Shown piece after piece: positions 1 through 7,942 of a stretch of DNA of 64,000 bases. The translations under genes and the position numbers were made by a program. The stretch spans positions 536,001 through 600,000 of the forward strand of contig NZ_LR778174.1 in NCBI RefSeq assembly GCF_902810435.1, read 5' to 3'. Origin of the DNA: Veillonella parvula. GTDB taxonomy: Bacteria > Bacillota > Negativicutes > Veillonellales > Veillonellaceae. How positions within the stretch are numbered: the stretch's first letter is position 1; each line of letters starts with the position of its first letter. The notes beneath the pieces are model-generated. The model was not told the origin of the DNA, searched no databases, and saw nothing but the letters and a program-made list of their open reading frames with translations.

Positions 1-391
1 GAAGATCTTTCAAATCTTTGATTTTACGGGAGTATAAACCCATTGGCTCAAGATGAACACCACCGGCAGATACTAAGTCAAGTTTGTGAGCTTTTGCGAA
101 TTCCTCCATGTAAGGTACGTGTTGGAAGAAGTTGGCATCAATCTCTTTGTCCCCTAAAGCCAAGTTAGGTGTGTTGTAATCAGTAAATTCTGTGATTTTT
201 AATTCGATACCATCTTTTGCTAAGATTGGTTTAACTTGTTCCAAAATTTCTGCGTGAGGTACTGCTGTTGCCCCAATTTTTAATACTTGTTTGCCATCGC
301 TAGCAGCTTGTTTGTTGTCGTTACCACAGCCTGCGATTAATAAAGCGCCGCCAAGGATGACAGTAGCTGCTAATGCTAAAAATTTTCTCAT
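1..391 (-). CDS. metQ: MetQ-type methionine-binding lipoprotein, 3' part cut by window edge
   Basis: This is the substrate-binding lipoprotein of a MetNIQ methionine ABC importer; only the first 130 codons are in the window. The start at 391 has an AAGGAGTG ribosome site. The N-terminus is a lipoprotein signal ending in LLIAGC, so Cys is the lipidation site. It continues with KIGATAVPHAEIL, FTDYNTPN and ANFFQHVPYM, typical of the NlpA/MetQ family. The matching ATPase and permease genes (metN, metI) lie about 12.5 kb away on the other strand, so the binding protein is not in their operon. Whether this MetQ serves that MetNI or another transporter left of the window cannot be seen. Confidence 0.9.
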   Translation of the reverse strand, partial: MRKFLALAATVILGGALLIAGCGNDNKQAASDGKQVLKIGATAVPHAEILEQVKPILAKDGIELKITEFTDYNTPNLALGDKEIDANFFQHVPYMEEFAKAHKLDLVSAGGVHLEPMGLYSRKIKDLKDL

Positions 392-476
392 TAGACACAC
401 TCCTTATACAATAATTACATATAAAATATTAAATCTATAGTACTAAATAATTTCCTATCTATCAAGAAGGAATTAT

Positions 477-515
477 TATAGGTTCTCCATAACTAAAAAC
501 TATGGAGAACCTATA
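477..515. terminator. Strong stem-loop between menA and metQ
   Basis: A perfect 15-bp inverted repeat (TATAGGTTCTCCATA and its complement, 9-nt loop) lies between the 3' end of menA and the start of metQ, both on the minus strand. No long T-run follows on either strand, so it may be a weak terminator or an mRNA 3'-end stabiliser. Confidence 0.5.
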
Positions 516-534
516 ATATAAGTATGTTCATTTT

Positions 535-1437
535 TTAAATTAATTTGCCCATGATAAGTCCAATCGCCCACATTAGTTGATAAATCATAGCGGCTCCAGC
601 GGTAGTACCCATAGCCTTATCTAATTGGAACTCATCTGTATTGGTAGATAATGTATGAATTGTTTTGAAAGCTAGTGGTGCTGCAAGGAACGCTAATAAG
701 GCGAACCATGTCATATGGCCTACTATAATCCAAGCAATGATCCAAATAAAATTGAAAATATATGAGATACTCATTAAGCTGAGTGCTCTTTCACGACCAA
801 GCACGATTGGCAACGTGTGACGTCCATGGCTTTCATCATTACGAATATCTCGGATATTATTCGTCAACATGATGGAACCAACTAGCAATGTAGATGGAAT
901 TGCAGGAATTAACAGGGCTAAGGATAATTCTCGTATCCAGGCATAGCCTGTAATGAGTACGATAGCAAAACCCATGGCGATACCAGAGGAAATTTCCCCA
1001 AATGGTGTTCGAGAAATTGGTTTTGGACCGCCAGAGTAAAGGAAACTAATTAGAATACATAAGAAGCCTACCGGGATGTAGTACCAAGTTATAGTAGCAG
1101 ATAAATAAAGACCAATAATAATGGGTACAAACATGAGTACTTTAATCATCGTTATAATGAGCTCTGGTGTTATAACGCCACGTGTGATAGAACCAGCATT
1201 ACCTACCTTTTGACCAGCATCGAGTCCAGATTTAAAGTCTTTATATTCATTCCATAAATTAGCTACAATTTGGGCTGTTACAACAGCTAAAAATATGAGC
1301 ATTGTATGGAAAATGGCAAGACCTGTACCCTGAGCAGCACCAAATGCATAATAACTAAAGGCGGCACCTAAAATGGTAGGCCCCAATGTAGCAGCTAATG
1401 TGCGAGGCCTAGTGAGGGGAATTAATTCTTGTATCAT
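535..1437 (-). CDS. menA: MenA, 1,4-dihydroxy-2-naphthoate polyprenyltransferase
   Basis: This 300-residue integral membrane UbiA-family prenyltransferase attaches the polyprenyl tail to 1,4-dihydroxy-2-naphthoate in menaquinone synthesis. The two Asp-rich motifs are visible: NLWNEYKDFKSGLD early, and NNIRDIRNDESHGRHTLP after mid-protein, with about eight hydrophobic segments. I start at ATG 1437 (MIQELIPLTRPRT), because the upstream in-frame ATG at 1482 has no ribosome site and adds 15 residues not expected in the family. The AAGGAG of the chosen start is 23 nt away, but a perfect 6-bp hairpin fills most of the gap (see findings). menG, two steps downstream in the pathway, is at the right edge of the window. 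Confidence 0.92.
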   Translation of the reverse strand: MIQELIPLTRPRTLAATLGPTILGAAFSYYAFGAAQGTGLAIFHTMLIFLAVVTAQIVANLWNEYKDFKSGLDAGQKVGNAGSITRGVITPELIITMIKVLMFVPIIIGLYLSATITWYYIPVGFLCILISFLYSGGPKPISRTPFGEISSGIAMGFAIVLITGYAWIRELSLALLIPAIPSTLLVGSIMLTNNIRDIRNDESHGRHTLPIVLGRERALSLMSISYIFNFIWIIAWIIVGHMTWFALLAFLAAPLAFKTIHTLSTNTDEFQLDKAMGTTAGAAMIYQLMWAIGLIMGKLI

Positions 1438-1469
1438 GTTAAAAGCACACCGAGTGTGCACTCCTTTCC
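1438..1469 (-). promoter_or_regulatory. Ribosome site of menA with intervening hairpin
   Basis: On the minus strand the order is GGAAAGGAG, one T, the hairpin GCACAC-TCG-GTGTGC, seven nt, then ATG. Folded, the hairpin brings the Shine-Dalgarno to about 8 nt from the start. Unfolded, the spacing is 23 nt, too long for efficient initiation. Confidence 0.6.
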
Positions 1470-1679
1470 ATTTCTCATACATATATCATCTTTACATGTC
1501 TATTTATGTATTGTATAGCAGAAAGGTAAGCTTGTAAATTATACTATACAGTTATATATGTCGATATAGTATAATAATTAATATATGCAGTATAGATTCT
1601 CCTTTAAACTCTTAATATATACTGCACAGATTATCTAACAATCTATACATAGTGTATTGTTAAAAAGGTGAGGTGTCTT

Positions 1680-2624
1680 ATGAGAACTCTCAATAAAAAG
1701 TTGATGACATTGGCTTGTGCCACCTGTTTAACTGTGGGTATGGGGGCAGTGGCATGTGCTGATACGGTAGATTTAGGTTATGGTATGTACGGCACAACTT
1801 CCCCAACTGTGAAAGCTGTAGAAGTTATGCATATTTCTACTGATACAAGATTGCGTAATCAAGAACAAGATAAATTTCTTAAAGTAGCAAATAAATCTGC
1901 TGTTGATACTATTAATAATGTTGTGAAAGCACAGACTGGTGTAGCTGTTGAACCAGTGAAGGGGGACTTTCTTGATGGTTACTCCTTCTATCAATTGCAA
2001 GGTACTGATAAACAAGGACATCATATAGGTGGTTTAATTGTTATTAACTATTCTAAAAATGCAATTGATCAAGTTATAGGTATGAATAAGACTATTTTAG
2101 AGAAGGGGGCAGATGCGGAAAAAGCCGCATTAAAGCATTCTATCTCTAAATATGTAGAATCTTACTCTAAAGAGACGGCCCAACAACAATTACAAGGCCT
2201 GAAGAGCAATACTATTGAAGGTGCTAAATTAGCTAAAGATCTAAAAACGATAAATGATAAGTTACCTTCTCAAATTATAGGTGTCTTTGATAAAATGCTT
2301 GCCACAGATAAGAAATCATCTCCTAAAAGTATAGAAGAGATCCGTTCTTATGTAGACTTTATGGCAAAACAAGTAAGCCTAGATGCAACGCATGTGGCCT
2401 ATAAACCTGTTCAAACACGCTATGGTACAGCTGTGACAGGCGATTTACGCGGTAGTCTAAAATATGATGGCTTTAGAAATACTTATTCCTTAATTGGTTA
2501 TGCTGTTCCTACAGATAAAGGTGTATCTTTACAGATTTTAATGTCTGATGACTCTAGCTATGATTATTGGGCTAATGAGTTGAATCATATGTATCAAACA
2601 CAATCTCTCAAGGGAGGTAAATAA
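1680..2624 (+). CDS. Secreted protein of unknown function (first of a pair)
   Basis: A 314-residue protein with an N-terminal signal peptide (positively charged MRTLNKKLM, hydrophobic core, cleavage near ACADT). I do not recognise a domain. The start at 1680 follows AGGTGAGG at 6 nt; a GTG four codons upstream overlaps that ribosome site and is rejected. The next gene begins 1 nt after the stop, and both proteins share a signal with CAxCL and a FYQLQGTDKxG / IYQLQGADKTG motif about 100 residues in. They are therefore diverged paralogues in one operon, probably exported to the periplasm or cell surface. The C-terminal region (GYAVPTDKGVSLQILMSDDS) resembles a beta-rich fold, but that is only an impression. 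Confidence 0.75.
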   Translation: MRTLNKKLMTLACATCLTVGMGAVACADTVDLGYGMYGTTSPTVKAVEVMHISTDTRLRNQEQDKFLKVANKSAVDTINNVVKAQTGVAVEPVKGDFLDGYSFYQLQGTDKQGHHIGGLIVINYSKNAIDQVIGMNKTILEKGADAEKAALKHSISKYVESYSKETAQQQLQGLKSNTIEGAKLAKDLKTINDKLPSQIIGVFDKMLATDKKSSPKSIEEIRSYVDFMAKQVSLDATHVAYKPVQTRYGTAVTGDLRGSLKYDGFRNTYSLIGYAVPTDKGVSLQILMSDDSSYDYWANELNHMYQTQSLKGGK

Positions 2625-2625
2625 T

Positions 2626-3405
2626 ATGAAATCTTTGAAAGTATTGGCTTGTGCAGCTTGCCTAATGGGTACTGTATCTGGCGTAGGTTTTGCTAAGGAT
2701 GTACAAACAATTGCAGGATCCATGGTAGTGCCTAATAATGTAAATATTGTTTCTGCGTCTAAAACAAATACACGTGATTTTGTAGAGAAACAAATGCAAC
2801 AGAATCCCTCAAAATCTACGATGGCGAATATGATGGCAAAGGAATTTTTCCAAAACTTTGGTACTAATTTTGATATATACCAATTGCAAGGGGCAGATAA
2901 AACTGGTCAAAAAGATGCATTCGTAGTGGCTGTAGATGTTAAACAAATAGCGCAACAAGTGGCTAAAGAAAAGGCTAATGACCCTATGTTTATAGCGGCA
3001 ATGGCCGCTCTTGATAAAGGTCAAATTGATCCTGTAACAGAGCAACTTCTATTAGGAACAATAAATAAACAGATTCCCACTAGCACAACAGTAGTTCCTT
3101 TGAATGGACCTATTAATGTGTCTAGTCGTGATTCCCAAAAAGCAACGATTATGCCTAAAACACTTAAAACTCTAACCGTAGAAAATGCAGAACAAGTACA
3201 TCCGGTGGCTGGTACAAAATATCAAACATATGCAGCAAGCTCTCGCTTGTTATATGCAGATGGAAATGTACAAACTCCACTCTATGCAAATGCTGCATTT
3301 GTGTTGAAGCCAGGAAAACCAGTGTTGTATGTAGGTATAACAACTGATGTACAACGTGATTATTTCAAACCAATATTTGATAATGCATTTAAATCAATTA
3401 AATAA
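2626..3405 (+). CDS. Secreted protein of unknown function (second of a pair)
   Basis: A 259-residue protein with a signal peptide (MKSLKVLACAACL, probable cleavage after GFA-KD). It follows the previous gene by one nucleotide, and its ribosome site (GGGAGG) lies inside that gene's last codons, so the two are co-translated. It shares the YQLQGADKTGQ motif and overall layout (signal, helical segment, beta-rich end with YADGNVQTPLYANAAFVLKPGKP) with its neighbour. No known domain was recognised. The leader of the next gene shows no obvious terminator, so read-through toward ridA is possible. Confidence 0.75.
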   Translation: MKSLKVLACAACLMGTVSGVGFAKDVQTIAGSMVVPNNVNIVSASKTNTRDFVEKQMQQNPSKSTMANMMAKEFFQNFGTNFDIYQLQGADKTGQKDAFVVAVDVKQIAQQVAKEKANDPMFIAAMAALDKGQIDPVTEQLLLGTINKQIPTSTTVVPLNGPINVSSRDSQKATIMPKTLKTLTVENAEQVHPVAGTKYQTYAASSRLLYADGNVQTPLYANAAFVLKPGKPVLYVGITTDVQRDYFKPIFDNAFKSIK

Positions 3406-3537
3406 TTGGTTATATACGTACTTTTGTGTAATATGTGATATATTGAGGTAAGTCATATATATCGAGGCATCAACATGAGTTTCGCACCTTAAATATAGTC
3501 ATATTAATTTATATTTATTTATAAAAGGAGATTTATC

Positions 3538-3909
3538 ATGAAAACAATTTCTACAGACAAAGCACCAGCAGCAGTAGGCCCTTACTCTCAAGCTAAAGTT
3601 ATTGGCGGTTTATTATTTGCTTCTGGTCAAATTCCACTCAATCCTGCAACTGGTACAGTTGTTGAAGGGGGCATTGTAGAGCAAACTGAACAAGTATGCA
3701 AAAATATTGAAGCCGTATTGACTGAAGCTGGTACAGACTTTTCCAAGGTTGTTAAAACAACTTGCTTCTTAGCTGATATTGGTGATTTCAAAGCATTTAA
3801 TGAAGTGTATGCTAAATATTTCACTTCTAAACCAGCTCGTTCATGTGTAGCAGTAAAAGACCTTCCATTAGGCGTTATTGTAGAAGTGGAAATTATTGCG
3901 GAAGTATAA
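3538..3909 (+). CDS. ridA: RidA-family enamine/imine deaminase
   Basis: This 123-residue protein has the full Rid/YjgF/UK114 signature: GPYSQAK, ASGQIPLNPATG, KTTCFLADIGDF, and a C-terminal PARSCVAVKDLPLG with the active-site arginine at about residue 101 (Arg105 in E. coli RidA). RidA hydrolyses reactive 2-aminoacrylate made by PLP or Fe-S serine/cysteine lyases. Its ribosome site AAGGAG is well placed. The stop is one base before the start of a cysteine-desulfidase-like gene, whose product would release exactly this intermediate, so the two genes look functionally coupled. Confidence 0.93.
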   Translation: MKTISTDKAPAAVGPYSQAKVIGGLLFASGQIPLNPATGTVVEGGIVEQTEQVCKNIEAVLTEAGTDFSKVVKTTCFLADIGDFKAFNEVYAKYFTSKPARSCVAVKDLPLGVIVEVEIIAEV

Positions 3910-3910
3910 G

Positions 3911-5158
3911 ATGGATTATATTTCTTTGTTACAGTCAGAGATGCGTCCTGCCTTCGGTTGTACTGAGCCAATTGCATTGGCTTATGCGGCTGCGAAGGCA
4001 GTCTCTGTTTTAGATGAGTTTCCTAACCATATTCACGCAAGATGCAGCGCGAATATTATCAAAAATGTAAAATCTGTAGTCATTCCAAATTCTGGGGGGC
4101 GAAAAGGACTAACGGCGGCCACTACACTGGGTGCTATTGTAGGTCATCCAGAGCGTGAACTAGAGGTGTTGGAATCTGCTACAGACGAAGATCGCAAATG
4201 GCTTGGTACATTGCTTGATGCTAACTTCTGTACCGTTTCACTTGCTGAAGGCGTAGATAATCTATATATAGAAATCACTGCAGAAACAGATGAACATACA
4301 GCGGTTGTTCGCATTGAAAATGACCATACGAATGTAACCTATGTATCAGTAGATGGTGAGATTGTCTCTGAAACAGTCAATGAAATTAAGAAAGCGGCTA
4401 AAACAGAATATGCCATGACCTTCGATAGCATTTACGAATTTGCTTTAACAGGTGATATTTCTGGTATCCTACCTCAAATTAAACAGCAAGTTGAGTATAA
4501 TACTGCAATTTCTAAGGAAGGTCTGTCCAATGATTATGGATCTAATATTGGACAATTGTTATTGTTAGATGAAGAAAATCCATCTCTCGAAACGAAATGT
4601 AAGGCTCGTGCCGCAGCTGGCTCTGATGCGCGTATGAGTGGTTGCCCATTGCCTGTCGTTATCTGCTCTGGCTCTGGTAATCAAGGTTTAACCGTGTCTG
4701 TACCAATCATTACGACTTCCGATGAACTTGGTAAAAGTGAAGATGAATTGTATCGCGCTCTCGTCTTTGCTAACTTGCTAACGCTTTACGTTAAATCTGG
4801 TATTGGTAAATTGTCTGCATACTGTGGCGTTGTATCTGCCGGTGTGGTAAGTGTAGCAGGTATTGCCTTCTTGAAGGGTGATAGTAAAGATATAATCGAG
4901 AACACTCTTGTAAATGGTCTTGCAAGTTTATCTGGTATCGTATGTGATGGTGCGAAACCATCCTGTGCAGGTAAAATTGCAATTTCCCTTGATGGCGCCT
5001 TTATGGGATATAAACAAGCTCGCCTTAACAAAAACTACCAAAAAGGCGATGGACTTGTAGCATACTCCGTTGATGAAACTATCCGCAGTATTGGTGCTGT
5101 GGCACAAGGCATGAAAGAAACGGACGTAGTTATATTGAATGAAATGCTAAAACACTAA
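3911..5158 (+). CDS. L-cysteine desulfidase / UPF0597-type Fe-S lyase
   Basis: A 415-residue member of the L-serine dehydratase alpha / CyuA (UPF0597) family. It converts cysteine (or serine) to pyruvate, ammonia and sulfide using a 4Fe-4S cluster. Visible motifs are FGCTEPIALAYAAAKA (Cys17), SGGRKG, SDARMSGCPLP, ICSGSGNQG and VCDGAKPSCAGK, which supply the conserved cysteines. I use ATG 3911, since the TTG five codons earlier lies inside ridA. It starts one base after the ridA stop, so translation is coupled. Substrate (cysteine versus serine) is not settled by sequence alone; the single-chain form and family motif favour cysteine desulfidase. Confidence 0.85.
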   Translation: MDYISLLQSEMRPAFGCTEPIALAYAAAKAVSVLDEFPNHIHARCSANIIKNVKSVVIPNSGGRKGLTAATTLGAIVGHPERELEVLESATDEDRKWLGTLLDANFCTVSLAEGVDNLYIEITAETDEHTAVVRIENDHTNVTYVSVDGEIVSETVNEIKKAAKTEYAMTFDSIYEFALTGDISGILPQIKQQVEYNTAISKEGLSNDYGSNIGQLLLLDEENPSLETKCKARAAAGSDARMSGCPLPVVICSGSGNQGLTVSVPIITTSDELGKSEDELYRALVFANLLTLYVKSGIGKLSAYCGVVSAGVVSVAGIAFLKGDSKDIIENTLVNGLASLSGIVCDGAKPSCAGKIAISLDGAFMGYKQARLNKNYQKGDGLVAYSVDETIRSIGAVAQGMKETDVVILNEMLKH

Positions 5159-5173
5159 GTTTTAAAATAAATT

Positions 5174-5219
5174 AACCCCCGATGCAGAAAAATTTTTGCA
5201 AAGGGGGTCGTTTTCTTAG
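5174..5219 (+). terminator. Rho-independent terminator after the cysteine desulfidase
   Basis: An ACCCCC/GGGGGT outer stem with an inner TGCA/TGCA plus A5/T5 pairing is followed by a T-rich run. It lies 15 bases after the stop codon. Confidence 0.75.
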
Positions 5220-5314
5220 CCTTACTAAGAATATGATGTATAGTTGGTGATATATAAAGGTATATTAGAATAAGATATTCTAATTATAATCTAGATAGTT
5301 TGAGGTGTGTTTAT

Positions 5315-5947
5315 ATGAGTGTGTTATTACCTAAAAAAGCTAGCTTTCCCCAAAAGTTTGTTTATTTTTATCATAAAGTATTTCCGAGTGCAGATAAAAG
5401 ATATTGGCGTACATACAAATTGAAAATTTGCGATGAGATAAAAAATCTTTCAGTGCGTGATTTGAGCTGGGAAATAATTAAAGGACGAGCAGAATTAGAC
5501 AGTAAGTTTACTTTTATATGGAGTTCCGTTGTATTTGGTGTGATAAGTGCGGGAATTTTCACTTATGGATTAGATTTAGCTACTCAAGTAATTGTATTAG
5601 GACCAGCCACTAAAGAGTTTATGATTACTACTGTTTATTTTGATTTTTTATCTATGATTTCTTTATTTACTCTTGTTGTCTCTTTTGCTGGATGGTTAGT
5701 AGCTTTATTTATGGAGCTTCCAGGAGGGCGTGCTTGGTGGTTTTACGGAATTTTCTTTGTGATTAGTGTTCTCCTTGTCGTAATAGGATATTTAAAGCAT
5801 ACAATAATTATTGATTTTGTTTTTTTGTTGTTAAATACATTTTGCATAGCTATACTACTGGGAATTGTAGCAGATTTAAAGAAGCAAAGGGCATTGATTA
5901 AAATATCTATTATGGAAGATAGACTGAAAGAACTAGATAAGGTATAA
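5315..5947 (+). CDS. Membrane protein of unknown function
   Basis: A 210-residue protein with a basic, cytoplasmic N-terminus (about 65 residues, rich in Lys/Arg/Tyr) followed by four hydrophobic segments (starting near FIWSSVVFGV, ISLFTLVVSF, WWFYGIFFVI and VFLLLNTFCI) and a charged amphipathic C-terminal helix. I do not recognise a family. ATG 5315 is preceded by TTGAGGTG, and an upstream TTG in that ribosome site is rejected. The gene stands alone between two terminators, so it is monocistronic. Confidence 0.65.
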   Translation: MSVLLPKKASFPQKFVYFYHKVFPSADKRYWRTYKLKICDEIKNLSVRDLSWEIIKGRAELDSKFTFIWSSVVFGVISAGIFTYGLDLATQVIVLGPATKEFMITTVYFDFLSMISLFTLVVSFAGWLVALFMELPGGRAWWFYGIFFVISVLLVVIGYLKHTIIIDFVFLLLNTFCIAILLGIVADLKKQRALIKISIMEDRLKELDKV

Positions 5948-5987
5948 ATATATAATTTGGCAAAAATTCAAATATTTTGATACTAAA

Positions 5988-6023
5988 AAACCGTTGTTTC
6001 CAATTTAGAAACAACGGCCTTTT
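5988..6023. terminator. Bidirectional terminator
   Basis: A perfect 10-bp stem (CCGTTGTTTC / GAAACAACGG) with a 7-nt loop is flanked by A6 on the left and T6 on the right. It serves both the plus-strand membrane gene and the convergent transporter gene. Confidence 0.85.
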
Positions 6024-7211
6024 TTATTGTAATTTTTTAGGATCTTTAAGTATCAATGAAGCCCCAAGACCCACTACTAGGAATGGTACGAGTGTCATCA
6101 TAGCGGCAGGTAAAGAATAGGTATCCGCAAGGTTACCTACTACAGGTGCGATGATACCGCCGATAGTTTGGCTCACCCCGAGGGTAATACCGGACGCAAA
6201 GCCGATGCTTTTAGCAAGGTAGGTTTGGCCTAGTACAATAACGGGGCTGTAGCTAAGAGCTTTAGCAGCGCCAATCATGAGTAGTAACATATAGGCTACA
6301 GGCATCATGATAACAGGGGAGAAGGTTGGCACTTCTGTTAATAGGAACATAGCTGGCAACCAAATCAATAGGGATAGTCTAATGATTTTGATGGGACCAT
6401 ATTTGTCGCCTAATAGACCGCCAATATATGTCATGAAGATACCGATACTAAAGAATATGGTTAATGCAAAGCTCCCTTGCTCTGGGCTAGTGCCGAGTTC
6501 ACGAGTCCAGAAGATAGGAATAAATGCATTGATAACGCGGAAGTTTACTGATTGGCTTAGGATGATAATAAACAAGATACCAAAGTATTTCCAGTAATTC
6601 TTTAGCGGCTTAGCCACTAGTGTAGGGTTTTCCATAGCTACCGCTTGGTCGATAGTGCGTGCTTGAGTTACTATGCGCGGCATGAGGACGAATAAAACTG
6701 TTGAGATAATAAGACCCACTATGGTGAAAGCTGCCAGTCCATGAGGTCCTACTGTATAGGCAATAGAGCCCGCAAAGAGTGGACCGATGGCAAAACCAGA
6801 GCTACCACCGATGGCAAAGGTCCCCATGGCTTTACCTTTTTTACCACCTCCGAGGCGATTCATGATTTTCGCTCCTTCAGGGTGGAAGATAGAGGAGCCT
6901 ACACCAGCTAAGGTAGCACAAACAAGCAAGCTTTCATAAGAGGTTACAAAACCCATAACACCTGTGCTACAAGCTGAGAGCAGAACACCTAAGGCGATGA
7001 GCCGTGGCTGATTGATCTTGTCAGAGACATAACCTAATAATGGCTGTAACAATGAAGATAATGCTGTATTGGCTAATATGAGAAAGCCTGCTTGCTCTAA
7101 ACTAAGTCCATAAGTGTAGATAAATAATGGCAAGAGGGCAGGTAATACACTTTGACAGGAGTCGTTAATCATATGACTCACCGTAATGAGATAAGGGTAA
7201 TATTTTTTCAT
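6024..7211 (-). CDS. MFS exporter of the fosmidomycin-resistance (Fsr) type
   Basis: A 395-residue major facilitator with about 12 membrane segments. The N-terminus (YYPYLITVSHMINDSCQSVLPALLPLF) and the loop GYVSDKINQPRL match the Fsr-like drug exporters, as does SSIFHPEGAKIMNRLGGGKKGKAMGTF. This subfamily exports drugs such as fosmidomycin in E. coli; the actual substrate here is unknown. The start at 7211 has AAGGGA eight bases upstream. A hairpin terminator separates it from tRNA-Ser on the same strand, so it probably has its own promoter or depends on read-through. Confidence 0.85.
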   Translation of the reverse strand: MKKYYPYLITVSHMINDSCQSVLPALLPLFIYTYGLSLEQAGFLILANTALSSLLQPLLGYVSDKINQPRLIALGVLLSACSTGVMGFVTSYESLLVCATLAGVGSSIFHPEGAKIMNRLGGGKKGKAMGTFAIGGSSGFAIGPLFAGSIAYTVGPHGLAAFTIVGLIISTVLFVLMPRIVTQARTIDQAVAMENPTLVAKPLKNYWKYFGILFIIILSQSVNFRVINAFIPIFWTRELGTSPEQGSFALTIFFSIGIFMTYIGGLLGDKYGPIKIIRLSLLIWLPAMFLLTEVPTFSPVIMMPVAYMLLLMIGAAKALSYSPVIVLGQTYLAKSIGFASGITLGVSQTIGGIIAPVVGNLADTYSLPAAMMTLVPFLVVGLGASLILKDPKKLQ

Positions 7212-7228
7212 AGTAGTGGTCCCTTCGC

Positions 7229-7257
7229 AAAAAAGCGCTAACCATGGTTAGCGCTTT
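7229..7257 (-). terminator. Terminator of the tadA/tRNA-Ser unit
   Basis: A 24-bp perfect palindrome (AAGCGCTAACC ... GGTTAGCGCTT) lies just past the tRNA 3' end. It is followed on the minus strand by a T6 run. Confidence 0.8.
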
Positions 7258-7269
7258 ATATATTTTATA

Positions 7270-7360
7270 TGGCAGAGGAGGAGGGATTTGAACCCCCGCG
7301 CCGGTTGCCCGACCTACCGCATTTCGAGTGCGGACCCTTCAGCCTCTTGGGTACTCCTCC
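7270..7360 (-). tRNA. tRNA-Ser (anticodon CGA), CCA encoded
   Basis: The minus strand gives acceptor GGAGGAG / CTCCTCT, anticodon stem CCGCA-TGCGG with loop CTCGAAA (anticodon CGA), a long class II variable arm, T-loop TTCAAAT, discriminator G and an encoded CCA. It would read UCG serine codons. Its first 47 bases are also the last codons and stop of tadA on the same strand. Confidence 0.95.
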
Positions 7361-7859
7361 GTGTTTTACGGCGCTCTTTAAAAAAGTCTTTCATGATTTG
7401 ACTACATTCATCACCAAGGATCCCCGATGCTAATTCGGGTTCATGATTTAAACCAGGGTGAGAGAGTACATTGAAAAGAGACTCTACAGCGCCTCCTTTG
7501 TAATCACTTGCACCATATACAACACGGTCAATACGACTGTTGATGATGGCTCCAGCGCACATCGGACACGGCTCTATCGTAACATACAGGGTACAACCAG
7601 TCAACCGCCAACGCTTGAGTACATCGCATGCTTCGCGGATGACGAGCACCTCTGCATGAGCCGTTGCATCGTTATCTAATTCGCGGCGATTATGGTGGCG
7701 TGAAATGATTGTATTGTTTTGAACTAAAATGGCGCCGATAGGAATTTCTCCTAGAGCATAAGCTTTGTGGGCCTCCTCTAGGGCAAAACCCATAAAATAT
7801 TCATCACGGCTACGCTCATCCATATTTTTAATCTCTATAGGTGTAATGTTCTTTGTCAT
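7314..7859 (-). CDS. tadA: TadA, tRNA-specific adenosine deaminase
   Basis: This zinc deaminase makes inosine at the wobble position of tRNA-Arg(ACG). The 181-residue product shows HAE (68-70) and PCPMC (97-101), which hold zinc and the catalytic glutamate, plus the family loop DNDATAHAE. I start at 7859, because AAGAGG is 7 nt upstream; the ATG two codons earlier abuts that site. The reading frame runs without a stop into the downstream tRNA-Ser gene, so about the last 15 residues (through SALEMR) are encoded by tRNA sequence and the TAG lies in the tRNA. The family normally ends before such a tail. This tail is therefore probably a dispensable extension. Confidence 0.92.
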   Translation of the reverse strand: MTKNITPIEIKNMDERSRDEYFMGFALEEAHKAYALGEIPIGAILVQNNTIISRHHNRRELDNDATAHAEVLVIREACDVLKRWRLTGCTLYVTIEPCPMCAGAIINSRIDRVVYGASDYKGGAVESLFNVLSHPGLNHEPELASGILGDECSQIMKDFFKERRKTRRSTQEAEGSALEMR

Positions 7860-7942
7860 TCTCATACCTCTTAATGTATAATATCTTACATAAAGTCTAT
7901 CATAGTGTGCGCAGTTATGCGAATAGATTGTGTGAGGGTATT

